DNA of 64,000 nt, from the NCBI GenBank assembly GCA_041166385.1, contig JBEEFW010000087.1:25980-89979 (forward strand), written 5' to 3'. The translations under genes and the position numbers were made by a program. Below are positions 29,348-37,186 of the stretch, piece by piece. Numbering within the stretch: the stretch's first letter is position 1; every line of letters starts with the position of its first letter. This DNA is from DASUCS01 sp041166385 (GTDB lineage Bacteria > Actinomycetota > Acidimicrobiia > Acidimicrobiales > JACDCH01). Below the pieces are notes generated by a model. It searched no databases and was not told the origin of the DNA. It was given only the letters and a program-made list of their open reading frames with translations.

Positions 29348-30247
29348 CTACTGCGCGGCATGAGCGAGATCGAGGTGCGCGTACAAGAAGTCGCGCGCCT
29401 CGTCGAGGAAGAACTCCGTGTAGCTGGCGGGTACGTGACCCTCACCGTCGAGCGAGCGGAGCACCACGGCGACGCCGGCCTGTTGCATCGCGGCGGCGGT
29501 GTCGGCCGACCACTCGTACGGGACCCAAGGATCGGCGGTGCCGCTCATGAGCAGCCCCGGGGCGTCCGACCCGTCGACGAACTCGCCGCCGTTCGACCCA
29601 CCCGACACCGACACCCACGCACGCACTCGATCGTCGAGCGAGTCGGCACGCGTACCGACACCGGTGGCGGCGATGGCACCCGCCGACTCGCCGGCGATCG
29701 CAATGCGATCGGTGTCGATGCGATACGTCCCCGCGTTGGCGTGCACCCAGCGCACTGCGACCTGCGCATCCTGCGTCGCGGCGGTCGCGGCGTCGACACA
29801 TTCCTGGGACAACAGTCGCTCCGCGATGCACTGCTGGGATGCCAGCAAGCGGTAGTCGATCGACACCGTGACGTAGCCGAGCTTGGCGAACTCACTCGGG
29901 AACGCGACCAACGGACCTTCGCCCTTGTTGCCATCAGCAAACCCTCCGCCGTGCACCCAGATGAGCACCGGTCGACGCGCCGCCGTGTCGCCCGCGGGCT
30001 CGTACACGTCGAGCCGGAGCGGGTCGGCGTACATGACATCACGGGAGATCACCACATCGGTGACCAAAGGGGTGCGGTACCTGAGCGAGGTCGGAGACGA
30101 GGACGAGGGTGACGAAACCGCCGAAGGCGGACGATCGTCGCCGCAACTACTGACGACGGCGACGGCCATCGCCGCGATGAGCGCGACGATGGTCCGGTGC
30201 CTGGCACTTCGGCTGCGCAACTGCTCGAGCGATCGCCGCACGACCAT
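29348..30247 (-). CDS. Alpha/beta hydrolase lipoprotein (carboxylesterase-like)
   Basis: A 299-residue exported hydrolase. A signal peptide with lipobox VVSSC (Cys35) is followed by a Ser/Pro-rich linker. The HSL/carboxylesterase features are HGGGF (oxyanion hole), GESAG (nucleophile Ser), GTADPWVP (Asp) and EGHVP (His). Substrate unknown. The ATG at 30247 lies 51 bases inside the divergent acyltransferase gene, whose only start is GTG at 30197; a TTG at about 30221-30219 (codon 10) would reduce the overlap. The N-terminus MVVRRSLEQLRSRS has the positive charge expected for a signal peptide. Confidence 0.84.
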   Translation of the reverse strand: MVVRRSLEQLRSRSARHRTIVALIAAMAVAVVSSCGDDRPPSAVSSPSSSSPTSLRYRTPLVTDVVISRDVMYADPLRLDVYEPAGDTAARRPVLIWVHGGGFADGNKGEGPLVAFPSEFAKLGYVTVSIDYRLLASQQCIAERLLSQECVDAATAATQDAQVAVRWVHANAGTYRIDTDRIAIAGESAGAIAATGVGTRADSLDDRVRAWVSVSGGSNGGEFVDGSDAPGLLMSGTADPWVPYEWSADTAAAMQQAGVAVVLRSLDGEGHVPASYTEFFLDEARDFLYAHLDLAHAAQ

Positions 30248-32077
30248 GCGCCAGTACAGCACCCGACCGCACCGAGCGAGGAGCGCCGGATCGGTGGCCT
30301 CGACGGGCTGCGCGCCGTCGCGGTGCTCGCCGTCGTCGCGTACCACCTGTGGCCCGATGCGCTGCCCGCGGGCTTCCTGGGCGTGGACCTGTTCATGGTC
30401 CTCTCCGGCTTCCTGATCACCGGGTTGCTGATCGACGAACGCGCTCGCACGGGTGGCGTGCGCCTCGGTGCGTTCTGGATGAGGCGCTTCCGACGGCTCG
30501 TGCCCGCGCTGCTGGCGGTGCTCGTCGGCGTCGCGCTGTGGGTACGCATCGCCGGGCCCGCCCTGATCAGGCCAACAGTGCGAGGTCAAGGGCTCGCGTC
30601 GCTGCTGTACGTCGGCAACTGGAAGCTCGTCCACGACGGCACCACCTACGGCGCACTGGCAAGCGGGCAGTCGCCGTTGCTGCACCTCTGGTCGCTCGCG
30701 ATCGAGGAGCAGTTCTACGTGATCTGGCCGCCGGTCGTCGTCGGTCTGTTGTTCCTGGCTCGCGGCCGGCGACGACCGCTCGCGCTGTTCGCACTCGCCG
30801 GCGCGCTCGTGTCGGCGGCGTTGATGGCGGCGTGGTTCGAGCCGGGCCACGACCCCCTCCGGCTGTACTACGGCACCGACACGCGCGCCCAGGCGTTCCT
30901 CATCGGCGCCGTCGCCGTCATCGCGGTCCGCCGATTCGGTGCGGCGCTACTCCAGAAGATCGCGGTGCCGGCGTTCGTGTTGATGCTGGCCTTGTTCGCG
31001 CTCGAGGACGCGACCGGAACGCTGTACCGCGGCGGATTCGCCGGCTTTGCGCTCGTCGCCGCCGTCGTCGTGGCGGCCGTCACGGAACCCGGACCGCTGG
31101 CTCGGCTCCTCGACCGTGGCCCACTGCGACTCATCGGTCGAGTGTCCTACGGCATCTACCTCTGGCACTGGCCGGTCATCGTCCTGATCACGGACGACAC
31201 CACGCCGCTACGCGGCATCACGTTGTTGCTGTTCCGCGCCGCTTTGATCGCGGGCGCGACCGCGATCTCCTGGCTCTTAATCGAGCGTCCCTATCGTCGG
31301 GCCCCCGGTCGGCGCGCCGTCCCACTGGCCGCAGGCGGCATCGCACTTGCCGCCGTCTGTCTGCTCACTCTGCCGAGTCAGCACGTGGTTGCATACGCCG
31401 ACGTCGATGTGACGACGATTCCGACCCCGGTCGTCGCCCCACCGGCCTTCAGCGGCGTCGGCTTGCAGAGCGTGATGGTGATCGGCGACTCGGGGATGTA
31501 CGACGTGACGCCCGCATTGACCGCCAGCTTCACGTCCGTCGGCGCGCAGGTGATCTCGACCGCATTCGCCGGCGAAGGACTCACCACGCCGCCGGGAGTG
31601 CGCGACAGCTGGGCCACGACCATCGATCAGTACCGACCCGACCTCGTCGTCGTCATGCTCGGTGCGTGGGATTACGACTGGATCGCCGACCACGGTGACG
31701 CCGCGTACCAAGCAGAGGTGGACGCCACCGTGAAGATGCTCTCGGCCCGTGGTGCTCGCATCGTCTGGCTGTCGGTATTGCCAGGCGACGCTGTCCTGCC
31801 CGGAAGGCGCGTGCAGGCAACCGAGCTCGATCGCTTCTACTCCGCACTTCCCGCGCGGTTCCCCGGCGTGGTCGAGTACGTCGACATCGCCACGCCGCTC
31901 GCGAACGCGAGGGGCGACGTGCGCAAGCCCGACGGGTGGCACCTGTGCCCTGACGGCGCTGCCGCGATTGCGAGTGCGGTGATCACGGAGCTCGGCATCG
32001 ACGCGCCGACGTTGACTACCGGAAGCTGGCGGGCCGACGGTCGCTTCGACGATCCCCCCGGTGGGTGCCCTGGGTAG
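30197..32077 (+). CDS. OafA/YrhL-type membrane acyltransferase with SGNH domain
   Basis: A 626-residue protein that transfers O-acyl groups to cell-surface polysaccharides or peptidoglycan. It opens with the family signature GLDGLRAVAVLAVVAYHLWP (catalytic-type His), continues with about ten membrane helices, then an extracellular SGNH hydrolase domain from about residue 425: VMVIGDSGMYDV (block I Ser), AWDYDWIADH and DGWHLCPDGAAAI with Asp and His of the catalytic pair. The start is a GTG at 30197, because no other in-frame start precedes the conserved region. The 5' end overlaps the divergent esterase gene by 51 bases, an unusual layout. Confidence 0.9.
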   Translation: MPGTSAAQLLERSPHDHAPVQHPTAPSEERRIGGLDGLRAVAVLAVVAYHLWPDALPAGFLGVDLFMVLSGFLITGLLIDERARTGGVRLGAFWMRRFRRLVPALLAVLVGVALWVRIAGPALIRPTVRGQGLASLLYVGNWKLVHDGTTYGALASGQSPLLHLWSLAIEEQFYVIWPPVVVGLLFLARGRRRPLALFALAGALVSAALMAAWFEPGHDPLRLYYGTDTRAQAFLIGAVAVIAVRRFGAALLQKIAVPAFVLMLALFALEDATGTLYRGGFAGFALVAAVVVAAVTEPGPLARLLDRGPLRLIGRVSYGIYLWHWPVIVLITDDTTPLRGITLLLFRAALIAGATAISWLLIERPYRRAPGRRAVPLAAGGIALAAVCLLTLPSQHVVAYADVDVTTIPTPVVAPPAFSGVGLQSVMVIGDSGMYDVTPALTASFTSVGAQVISTAFAGEGLTTPPGVRDSWATTIDQYRPDLVVVMLGAWDYDWIADHGDAAYQAEVDATVKMLSARGARIVWLSVLPGDAVLPGRRVQATELDRFYSALPARFPGVVEYVDIATPLANARGDVRKPDGWHLCPDGAAAIASAVITELGIDAPTLTTGSWRADGRFDDPPGGCPG

Positions 32078-32089
32078 CGTCTCCCCCGC

Positions 32090-33349
32090 ATGCCTGATCT
32101 CGACGCTGCTCGCGACCTCATCTCGTTCATCGACGCCTCACCATCCCCGTTCCACGCGTGCGCGACCGCGGCAGCGCGACTCGAGGCGGCCGGGTTCACA
32201 CGGGTGAACGAGGCGGACGAGTGGCCGGCGCCCCTCGGGCGCGCGTACATCGTGCGCGACGGGAGCCTGGTTGGGTGGTCAGCACCGAACGGCGCGACGC
32301 CGACGACGCCGTTCCGGATCGTGGGCGCCCACACCGATAGCCCCAACCTGCGCGTGAAACCGCATGCGGACGTCGAACGCGCGGGCGCGCAGCTCATCGC
32401 CGTCGAGGTCTACGGCAGCACGCTGTACAACACGTGGCTCGACCGCGACCTCGGTCTGTCCGGACGGGTGGCGGTGCGCGGTGGCGAGCTCCGGCTGCTG
32501 CACGTCGATCGCGCGATCGCCCGCATTCCCCAGCTGGCGATCCACCTCGACAACACCGTCAACACGACCGGTCTGCTGCTCAACCCACAACAACACCTCA
32601 CTCCGCTGTGGGCGATCGACCACGGCGACTTCACCGCGTTCGTCGCCGCCGAGCTCGGCGTCGCCATCGACGAGATCCTCGCCTGGGACCTGATGCTCCA
32701 CGACGTCACCCCCGGCACATTGCTAGGGCGCGACAACGAGCTGGTCGCGGCCGGCCGCATCGACAACCTCTGCTCGTCGTGGGCTGCACTCGAGGCGCTC
32801 ACCGCCGCGACGAGCGACGACAGCATCGGCGTCGCGGTGCTCTTCGATCACGAGGAGGTCGGCAGCTCGAGCAACCGCGGCGCGGTGAGCACGATTCTCG
32901 AGTCGGTGCTCGAGCGGGTGAACCTCAGTCTCGGTGGCGGCCGCGACGAGTGGCGCCGCGCCCTGGCGGCATCGATCTGTGTGTCGGCAGACATGGCGCA
33001 CGCGACGCACCCGAACTACCGCGAGCGCCATGAGCCGGGCCACTGGATCGCGCTCAACGGCGGTCCGGTCGTGAAGACCAACGTGTCGCAGCGGTATGCC
33101 ACCGACGCGCGGTCGGCGGCGGCGTTCATCGAGGCGTGCGCCCGCGTCGACGTACCGGTACAGCAGTACGTGCACCGGAACGACTTGCCCTGCGGCTCGA
33201 CAATCGGACCGATCACCGCCGCCCGACTCGGGATCTCGACGGTCGACGTCGGCGCGCCGCAGCTGTCGATGCACTCGGCCCGCGAGATGATGGGCTCGGC
33301 CGACGTCGCGCTGTACCGACGCGCGTTGACCGCCTTCCTGGTGTCCTAG
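32090..33349 (+). CDS. M18-family metalloaminopeptidase
   Basis: A 419-residue cytosolic zinc aminopeptidase of the DNPEP/ApeB family that removes N-terminal (often acidic) residues. The dinuclear metal site is recognisable: His81 and Asp83 in GAHTDSPNL, Asp in GRIDNLCSSW, Glu pair in FDHEEVGSSS, Asp in VSADMAH and His in LSMHSAREMMGS. Length is standard. The gene begins 12 bases after the acyltransferase stop, without an obvious ribosome site. Its TAG overlaps the stop of the converging amidohydrolase gene. Confidence 0.93.
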   Translation: MPDLDAARDLISFIDASPSPFHACATAAARLEAAGFTRVNEADEWPAPLGRAYIVRDGSLVGWSAPNGATPTTPFRIVGAHTDSPNLRVKPHADVERAGAQLIAVEVYGSTLYNTWLDRDLGLSGRVAVRGGELRLLHVDRAIARIPQLAIHLDNTVNTTGLLLNPQQHLTPLWAIDHGDFTAFVAAELGVAIDEILAWDLMLHDVTPGTLLGRDNELVAAGRIDNLCSSWAALEALTAATSDDSIGVAVLFDHEEVGSSSNRGAVSTILESVLERVNLSLGGGRDEWRRALAASICVSADMAHATHPNYRERHEPGHWIALNGGPVVKTNVSQRYATDARSAAAFIEACARVDVPVQQYVHRNDLPCGSTIGPITAARLGISTVDVGAPQLSMHSAREMMGSADVALYRRALTAFLVS

Positions 33350-34818
33350 ACCGCCCACGGGTGATCGGCGGCGAACGACGCCGCGACGGCCGCGGGTGTG
33401 ACCGGCCCGTACGTGCGGTTGCCGAGCGCGGTCTCCTGACGGGCTTGCTCGAGGTCCGCCGCGCTGAATGTGCACGCGGCGCCAGCCACCTTTGCCACGT
33501 CGATGTCGTACAGGCGGGCGGCGTTCTGGCCGAGGATCTTGGCCTTCACCGCGGGCGTGAGCGCCGGGTAGCCGAACCGCTCCTGCGACTCGGCCGTGAT
33601 CTCGAGCGCCCGGAACGCCTGGATCTGATCTTGCGGCGAGCCGTACCAGATCGAATCGGTCCCCCACACGACGTTGTCCTCGCCGACGGCCACGAGCAGC
33701 TTGCCGATGACGTGTGCGGCTTGGTCCGGGTCGGCCATCACCGACTTCCACGTCGACCCGAGTTCGGCGTACACGTTGCCGCCCGGCCCGACGCCGGCGT
33801 CGCGCAGCGATTTGACGAGGCGATCGACGCCCTTGCCGTTCTCGGCGAACGGGCCTTCGATGTTCCCGGCCTCGTAGCCCGAGTGGTACACGACGATCCG
33901 CAGATCGGGGTGCGCCACGGCGGCTGGTCCGATCTCGATCGGTGACGCCGCGCTCGCGCCGCCCGAGAACCCCTTGTGCACCGAGACGATGCGCGTGGCG
34001 CCGCGGCTCGCGAGATCCGACACGTGATCGAGGAACGCCTGCCCGATCGCGTCGGTGAACGTCCATCCCGGACCGGGCGCATGCGTGTACACCTTCCACG
34101 CCGCGATCGGGTGCGTGGTGTGCACCTCCTCCATCGCCGCGAGCGCGGCGTCGAGGCGGCCGACGTTCGGCACGGCATGTCCTTGGAGCAGCACGCGCCC
34201 ATCGCCACACAGTTGCCCGGCAAACGCTCGAGCGCGCTCCATCACCTCGATCGACAACGGATCGGCCTCGCCGACGATCGGGATGGCTGACAGCACCACC
34301 ATTCCTGTGTCGCTCCGCAGGAACAGCTCCTCCATCCAGTGATCGATCCCGAAGCAGAGTTTCGGGTCTGCGTCACCGCAGTTGCGCTGCGGGAAGCCCG
34401 TGAAGTCCGCCGCGCCGGGAACGTGCGCGTAGTCGAGCAAGTGCGTCTGCACATCGACGATCGCTTCGACGCCGCCGATCGCCGCCTGCGCGGCGCCGGA
34501 CTCCGTGGCCGCGTCCGGCGGCAGCGAGAACGACCCGCTCGGTGGCTGCGCCGGCCCGGCGCGATCCTTCGAGCATCCGTCGAGCACGATCAACCCGAGC
34601 GCCGCGCCCATCGATGAGAGCAGGAACCGGCGGCGGCTGATGCCGAGCCGGCGAGCGATGGCGTCGGACTCGGCACGGGTGCGCCGGACGGCCTCGCGCA
34701 CCAGGTCCGTCGGCGGTGGCGGCACGAACTCGCCGTTGGAACAGGGCGCCAGCTTGATCGGCAGCCCCGGGTCGATGTCGTCCCGGCGAGCGATGCGCGA
34801 GGGTACGTCGATGGACAT
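33346..34818 (-). CDS. Amidohydrolase-related protein with internal Tat/lipobox segment
   Basis: A 490-residue TIM-barrel protein of the amidohydrolase-2 (COG2159-like) group. An unusual 60-residue N-terminal extension precedes a twin-arginine motif SRRRFL (residues 61-66) and a hydrophobic segment ending in a lipobox LDGC (Cys82). The barrel starts IVDVQTHLLDYAH, where the classical HxH motif reads Q-x-H, and WGTDSIWYG supplies the late metal Asp. The missing first histidine may weaken metal binding. The reaction is unknown; relatives are decarboxylases and hydrolases. Its start (34818) overlaps the start of the divergent PPOX gene by eight bases. Confidence 0.8.
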   Translation of the reverse strand: MSIDVPSRIARRDDIDPGLPIKLAPCSNGEFVPPPPTDLVREAVRRTRAESDAIARRLGISRRRFLLSSMGAALGLIVLDGCSKDRAGPAQPPSGSFSLPPDAATESGAAQAAIGGVEAIVDVQTHLLDYAHVPGAADFTGFPQRNCGDADPKLCFGIDHWMEELFLRSDTGMVVLSAIPIVGEADPLSIEVMERARAFAGQLCGDGRVLLQGHAVPNVGRLDAALAAMEEVHTTHPIAAWKVYTHAPGPGWTFTDAIGQAFLDHVSDLASRGATRIVSVHKGFSGGASAASPIEIGPAAVAHPDLRIVVYHSGYEAGNIEGPFAENGKGVDRLVKSLRDAGVGPGGNVYAELGSTWKSVMADPDQAAHVIGKLLVAVGEDNVVWGTDSIWYGSPQDQIQAFRALEITAESQERFGYPALTPAVKAKILGQNAARLYDIDVAKVAGAACTFSAADLEQARQETALGNRTYGPVTPAAVAASFAADHPWAV

Positions 34819-35224
34819 CGATCAGGCCGTCGCCTTCATGCGCGCCAACCACAACGCCGTGCTGCACACCTACCGCCCGGACGGCTCGCCCCAGCTGTCG
34901 CCGATCACCGTCGGCGTGGACGACGGTGGGCATCCGATCATCTCCAGCCGCGAAACCGCCTTCAAGACGAAGAACCTGCTGCGGGACCCGAGGGCGTCGC
35001 TGTGCGTGCTGAACCCGCACTTCTACGGCGACTGGGCCTACGTGGACGGGACCTGCGAGGTGGTCCACCTGCCCGAGGCCATGGACCTCCTGGTCGGCTA
35101 CTACCGGCAGGTGCGGGGCGAGGAGCATCCGGACTGGGACGACTACCGGGGCGCGATGGAACGGGACCAACGGGTCATCCTGCGCATCACCGTCGAGCGC
35201 GCCGGCCCCAGCCAGCACGGCTGA
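34811..35224 (+). CDS. PPOX-class F420- or flavin-dependent oxidoreductase
   Basis: A 137-residue split beta-barrel protein of the pyridoxamine-phosphate-oxidase-like class, the group that in actinobacteria often uses F420. Features are HNAVLHTYRPDGSPQLSPI at the N-terminus, SRETAFKTKNLLRDPRASL and YVDGTCEVVHLP. Length matches. Cofactor choice and substrate are inferences. The start ATG at 34811 overlaps the divergent amidohydrolase ATG. Its stop precedes the palindrome and regulator gene at 35277, so readthrough into the regulator is possible. Confidence 0.82.
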   Translation: MDIDQAVAFMRANHNAVLHTYRPDGSPQLSPITVGVDDGGHPIISSRETAFKTKNLLRDPRASLCVLNPHFYGDWAYVDGTCEVVHLPEAMDLLVGYYRQVRGEEHPDWDDYRGAMERDQRVILRITVERAGPSQHG

Positions 35225-35241
35225 AGCCCCGCGATTGGACT

Positions 35242-35257
35242 TTTCGGGGCTCCGAAA
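35242..35257. promoter_or_regulatory. Operator-like palindrome before the DtxR/MntR-like gene
   Basis: TTTCGGGGCTCCGAAA is a perfect inverted repeat, TTTCGG-N4-CCGAAA, centred about 27 bases before the regulator ATG at 35277. Its position in the 52-base gap, and its A/T-flanked symmetric form in GC-rich DNA, fit an autoregulatory site for the metal-dependent repressor. The exact consensus for this organism is unknown to me. Confidence 0.5.
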
Positions 35258-35276
35258 TCCATGCTCCGCAGCCGAC

Positions 35277-35945
35277 ATGGAGTTCATGAAGCTGACCAAG
35301 TCCGAGCGCGAGACGCTCAAGGCCGTCTACCGGCTGACGAAGGGCGACGAGCCGGCACACACCGGTGATCTCGCCGAGAAGCTCGAGGTCAGCCCCTCCA
35401 CGGTCACGACCACCGTGAAGCGCCTCGCCGACCGGGGTCTGGTCGAGCACGTCCTCTACAAGGGCGTCGACCTCACGCCCGCAGGTCGCCGCGAGGCCAT
35501 CAGCGCGATCCGCCGGCACCGCATCGTCGAGCGCTTCCTCTCCGACATGCTCGGCTACGCCTGGAACGAGGCCGATCGCCTGGCCACGTCGTTCGAGCAC
35601 GAGCTGCCCCAGGAGGTCGAGGCCCGCATCTTCATCGCCCTCGACCGCCCCGAGACGTGCCCGCACGGCTTCCCGATCCCGGCGCTCGAGACCGACGACC
35701 TGCCCGACATGCCGCCGCTGTACGACCTCGAGCCGGGAGACGTGGCCGTGGTCGCCGTCCCGGGATCGACCGACCCTGACGTCGTGGCGTTCCTCGACAC
35801 ACTCGGTCTTCGTCCCGGGGGACGCGTCGAAGTGCGCGAGAAGCACCCGTTCGACGGTCCGCTCGTGCTGCGGGTCGATGGCAAGGACCGCACCCTCGGG
35901 CGCACCGTCGCCCAGCAAGTCTTCGTGCAGCGCGTCGCCGTGTAG
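35277..35945 (+). CDS. DtxR/MntR-family metal-dependent regulator
   Basis: A 222-residue iron- or manganese-dependent repressor. Residues 1-65 are a winged helix (LTKSERETLKAVYRL, VSPSTVTTTVKRLADRGLVEH), residues 70-140 the dimerisation and metal-binding domain (RRHRIVERFLSDMLG, TSFEHELP, CPHGFPIP), and residues 145-222 a C-terminal SH3/FeoA-like domain (YDLEPGDVAVVAV). Metal choice cannot be told; one usual histidine is Asp in NEADRLAT. The ATG at 35277 follows the palindrome at 35242-35257; ATG at 35286 is the alternative. Convergent with an MFS gene (the stops are directly adjacent). Confidence 0.88.
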   Translation: MEFMKLTKSERETLKAVYRLTKGDEPAHTGDLAEKLEVSPSTVTTTVKRLADRGLVEHVLYKGVDLTPAGRREAISAIRRHRIVERFLSDMLGYAWNEADRLATSFEHELPQEVEARIFIALDRPETCPHGFPIPALETDDLPDMPPLYDLEPGDVAVVAVPGSTDPDVVAFLDTLGLRPGGRVEVREKHPFDGPLVLRVDGKDRTLGRTVAQQVFVQRVAV

Positions 35946-37118
35946 TCAGGCAGGAGCGGGCTCGACCGCGGCGCGTCGGGTCGTCGAACGCAGCAGCGCG
36001 AGCCCCGCGAGCGAGAGCAATCCCGCCGTGCCGAAGGCCCACCGTTCGCTCGACAACGTGACGACGACGCCGAGCACGAACGCGCCGAGCCCCTGCGAGA
36101 TGTCGAAGAACAGTGTGAATGTCGCGATGGCCTGACTGCGTTCGTGCTCCGGCGCGCTGTCGACCACCAAAGGGAACAGCGACGGATACAGGAGTGACAC
36201 ACCCATCGAGTACACGAACGTCGACACGTACAGCCCCGTCGCCGAGTGCCATGCGCACATCGCGAGGAGACCGGCCGCTTGCAAGGTCATCGCCACCGAC
36301 GCACCACGCACCGAGCCCAAACGATCGGGCAACCGCGCGAAGCAGATGCGCACCACCAACACCGCGACCGCGTACTCGGCGAACACCGTGCCGGAGCTGG
36401 TCAGCCCGACCTGCTTGACGTAGAGCGGCACGAACGCCGAGAAGCCGGCGAACGCCGTGGTCGAGAGCGCGAGAATCACTCCAGGGCGCAGCGCCGCGGG
36501 GTGCAGTAGGTGCCTGCGCACCACCACGTCGTCCGGAACCGCTGGCGGTCGGACGGTCGGCATGCCCAGCCCGACCACCACCGCAACGAGGCACATCGCC
36601 GCGCTCACGTACCACGCGGCGTGCACACCCCACTGCGTGCGCACACCCTCGCCGAGCAGCGGGCCGATGGCCAGCCCGCCGTACACCGCGATCGAGAAGT
36701 ACGAGGTGGCCTCGCCGCGCCGGGAGGCGGGTGACAGGTCCTGCACGGCCGTCGCCGCACCGACGAACATCGCCGCCTCCCCGACCCCGGTCAGCAACCG
36801 CATGCCGATCAGCACGGGGAGGTTGGTGGCCAGCGTGTAGCCCAGCACCGACACACCGGCGATGAAGCCGCCGCCGAGGACGAGCACCTTGCGGCCGTGC
36901 TCGTCGCCGATCCGTCCGACGAGCGGCCGCAGCAGCGCGGCCGACACCGCGAACGCCCCCACGGCCAGGCCGACCGCCGCTCCGCTGCCGTGGAGCCGGT
37001 CCTCGACGTAAAGGGGCAGCACCGGTGCCAGCACGCCGATGGCGATGAAGTACGCCAGCGCCGACGCCGTGATCCGCACGAACCCACCCGTCAACAGGCG
37101 CGAGTCGTCGGATGCCAT
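35946..37118 (-). CDS. MFS transporter, multidrug/sugar efflux type
   Basis: A 390-residue major facilitator with twelve predicted helices. The motif A loop is RPLVGRIGDEHGRKVLVLGG after helix 2, and RLLTGVGEAAMFVGAATAV matches helix 4. It is most like the YfcJ/YhhS or arabinose-efflux type. The substrate is unknown. Starts at ATG 37118. Divergent from the helicase gene, with a 60-base gap containing the helicase LexA box, so LexA could influence both. Convergent with the DtxR-like gene. Confidence 0.9.
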   Translation of the reverse strand: MASDDSRLLTGGFVRITASALAYFIAIGVLAPVLPLYVEDRLHGSGAAVGLAVGAFAVSAALLRPLVGRIGDEHGRKVLVLGGGFIAGVSVLGYTLATNLPVLIGMRLLTGVGEAAMFVGAATAVQDLSPASRRGEATSYFSIAVYGGLAIGPLLGEGVRTQWGVHAAWYVSAAMCLVAVVVGLGMPTVRPPAVPDDVVVRRHLLHPAALRPGVILALSTTAFAGFSAFVPLYVKQVGLTSSGTVFAEYAVAVLVVRICFARLPDRLGSVRGASVAMTLQAAGLLAMCAWHSATGLYVSTFVYSMGVSLLYPSLFPLVVDSAPEHERSQAIATFTLFFDISQGLGAFVLGVVVTLSSERWAFGTAGLLSLAGLALLRSTTRRAAVEPAPA

Positions 37119-37170
37119 CGGGCGGGAATCCTGTCGGGTCGCCGGCGGGGCACCAACCTGATTGGTACGC

Positions 37171-37186
37171 TCGAACGTGTGTTCCC
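37171..37186. promoter_or_regulatory. LexA (SOS) box on the helicase start codon
   Basis: TCGAACGTGTGTTCCC contains GAAC-N4-GTTC at 37173-37184, the core of the Bacillus/mycobacterial LexA operator. The GTG start of the helicase at 37179 lies within the box, the same layout as at dinB. An inverted repeat ACCAA-N5-TTGGT lies just upstream (37152-37166). Confidence 0.72.
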
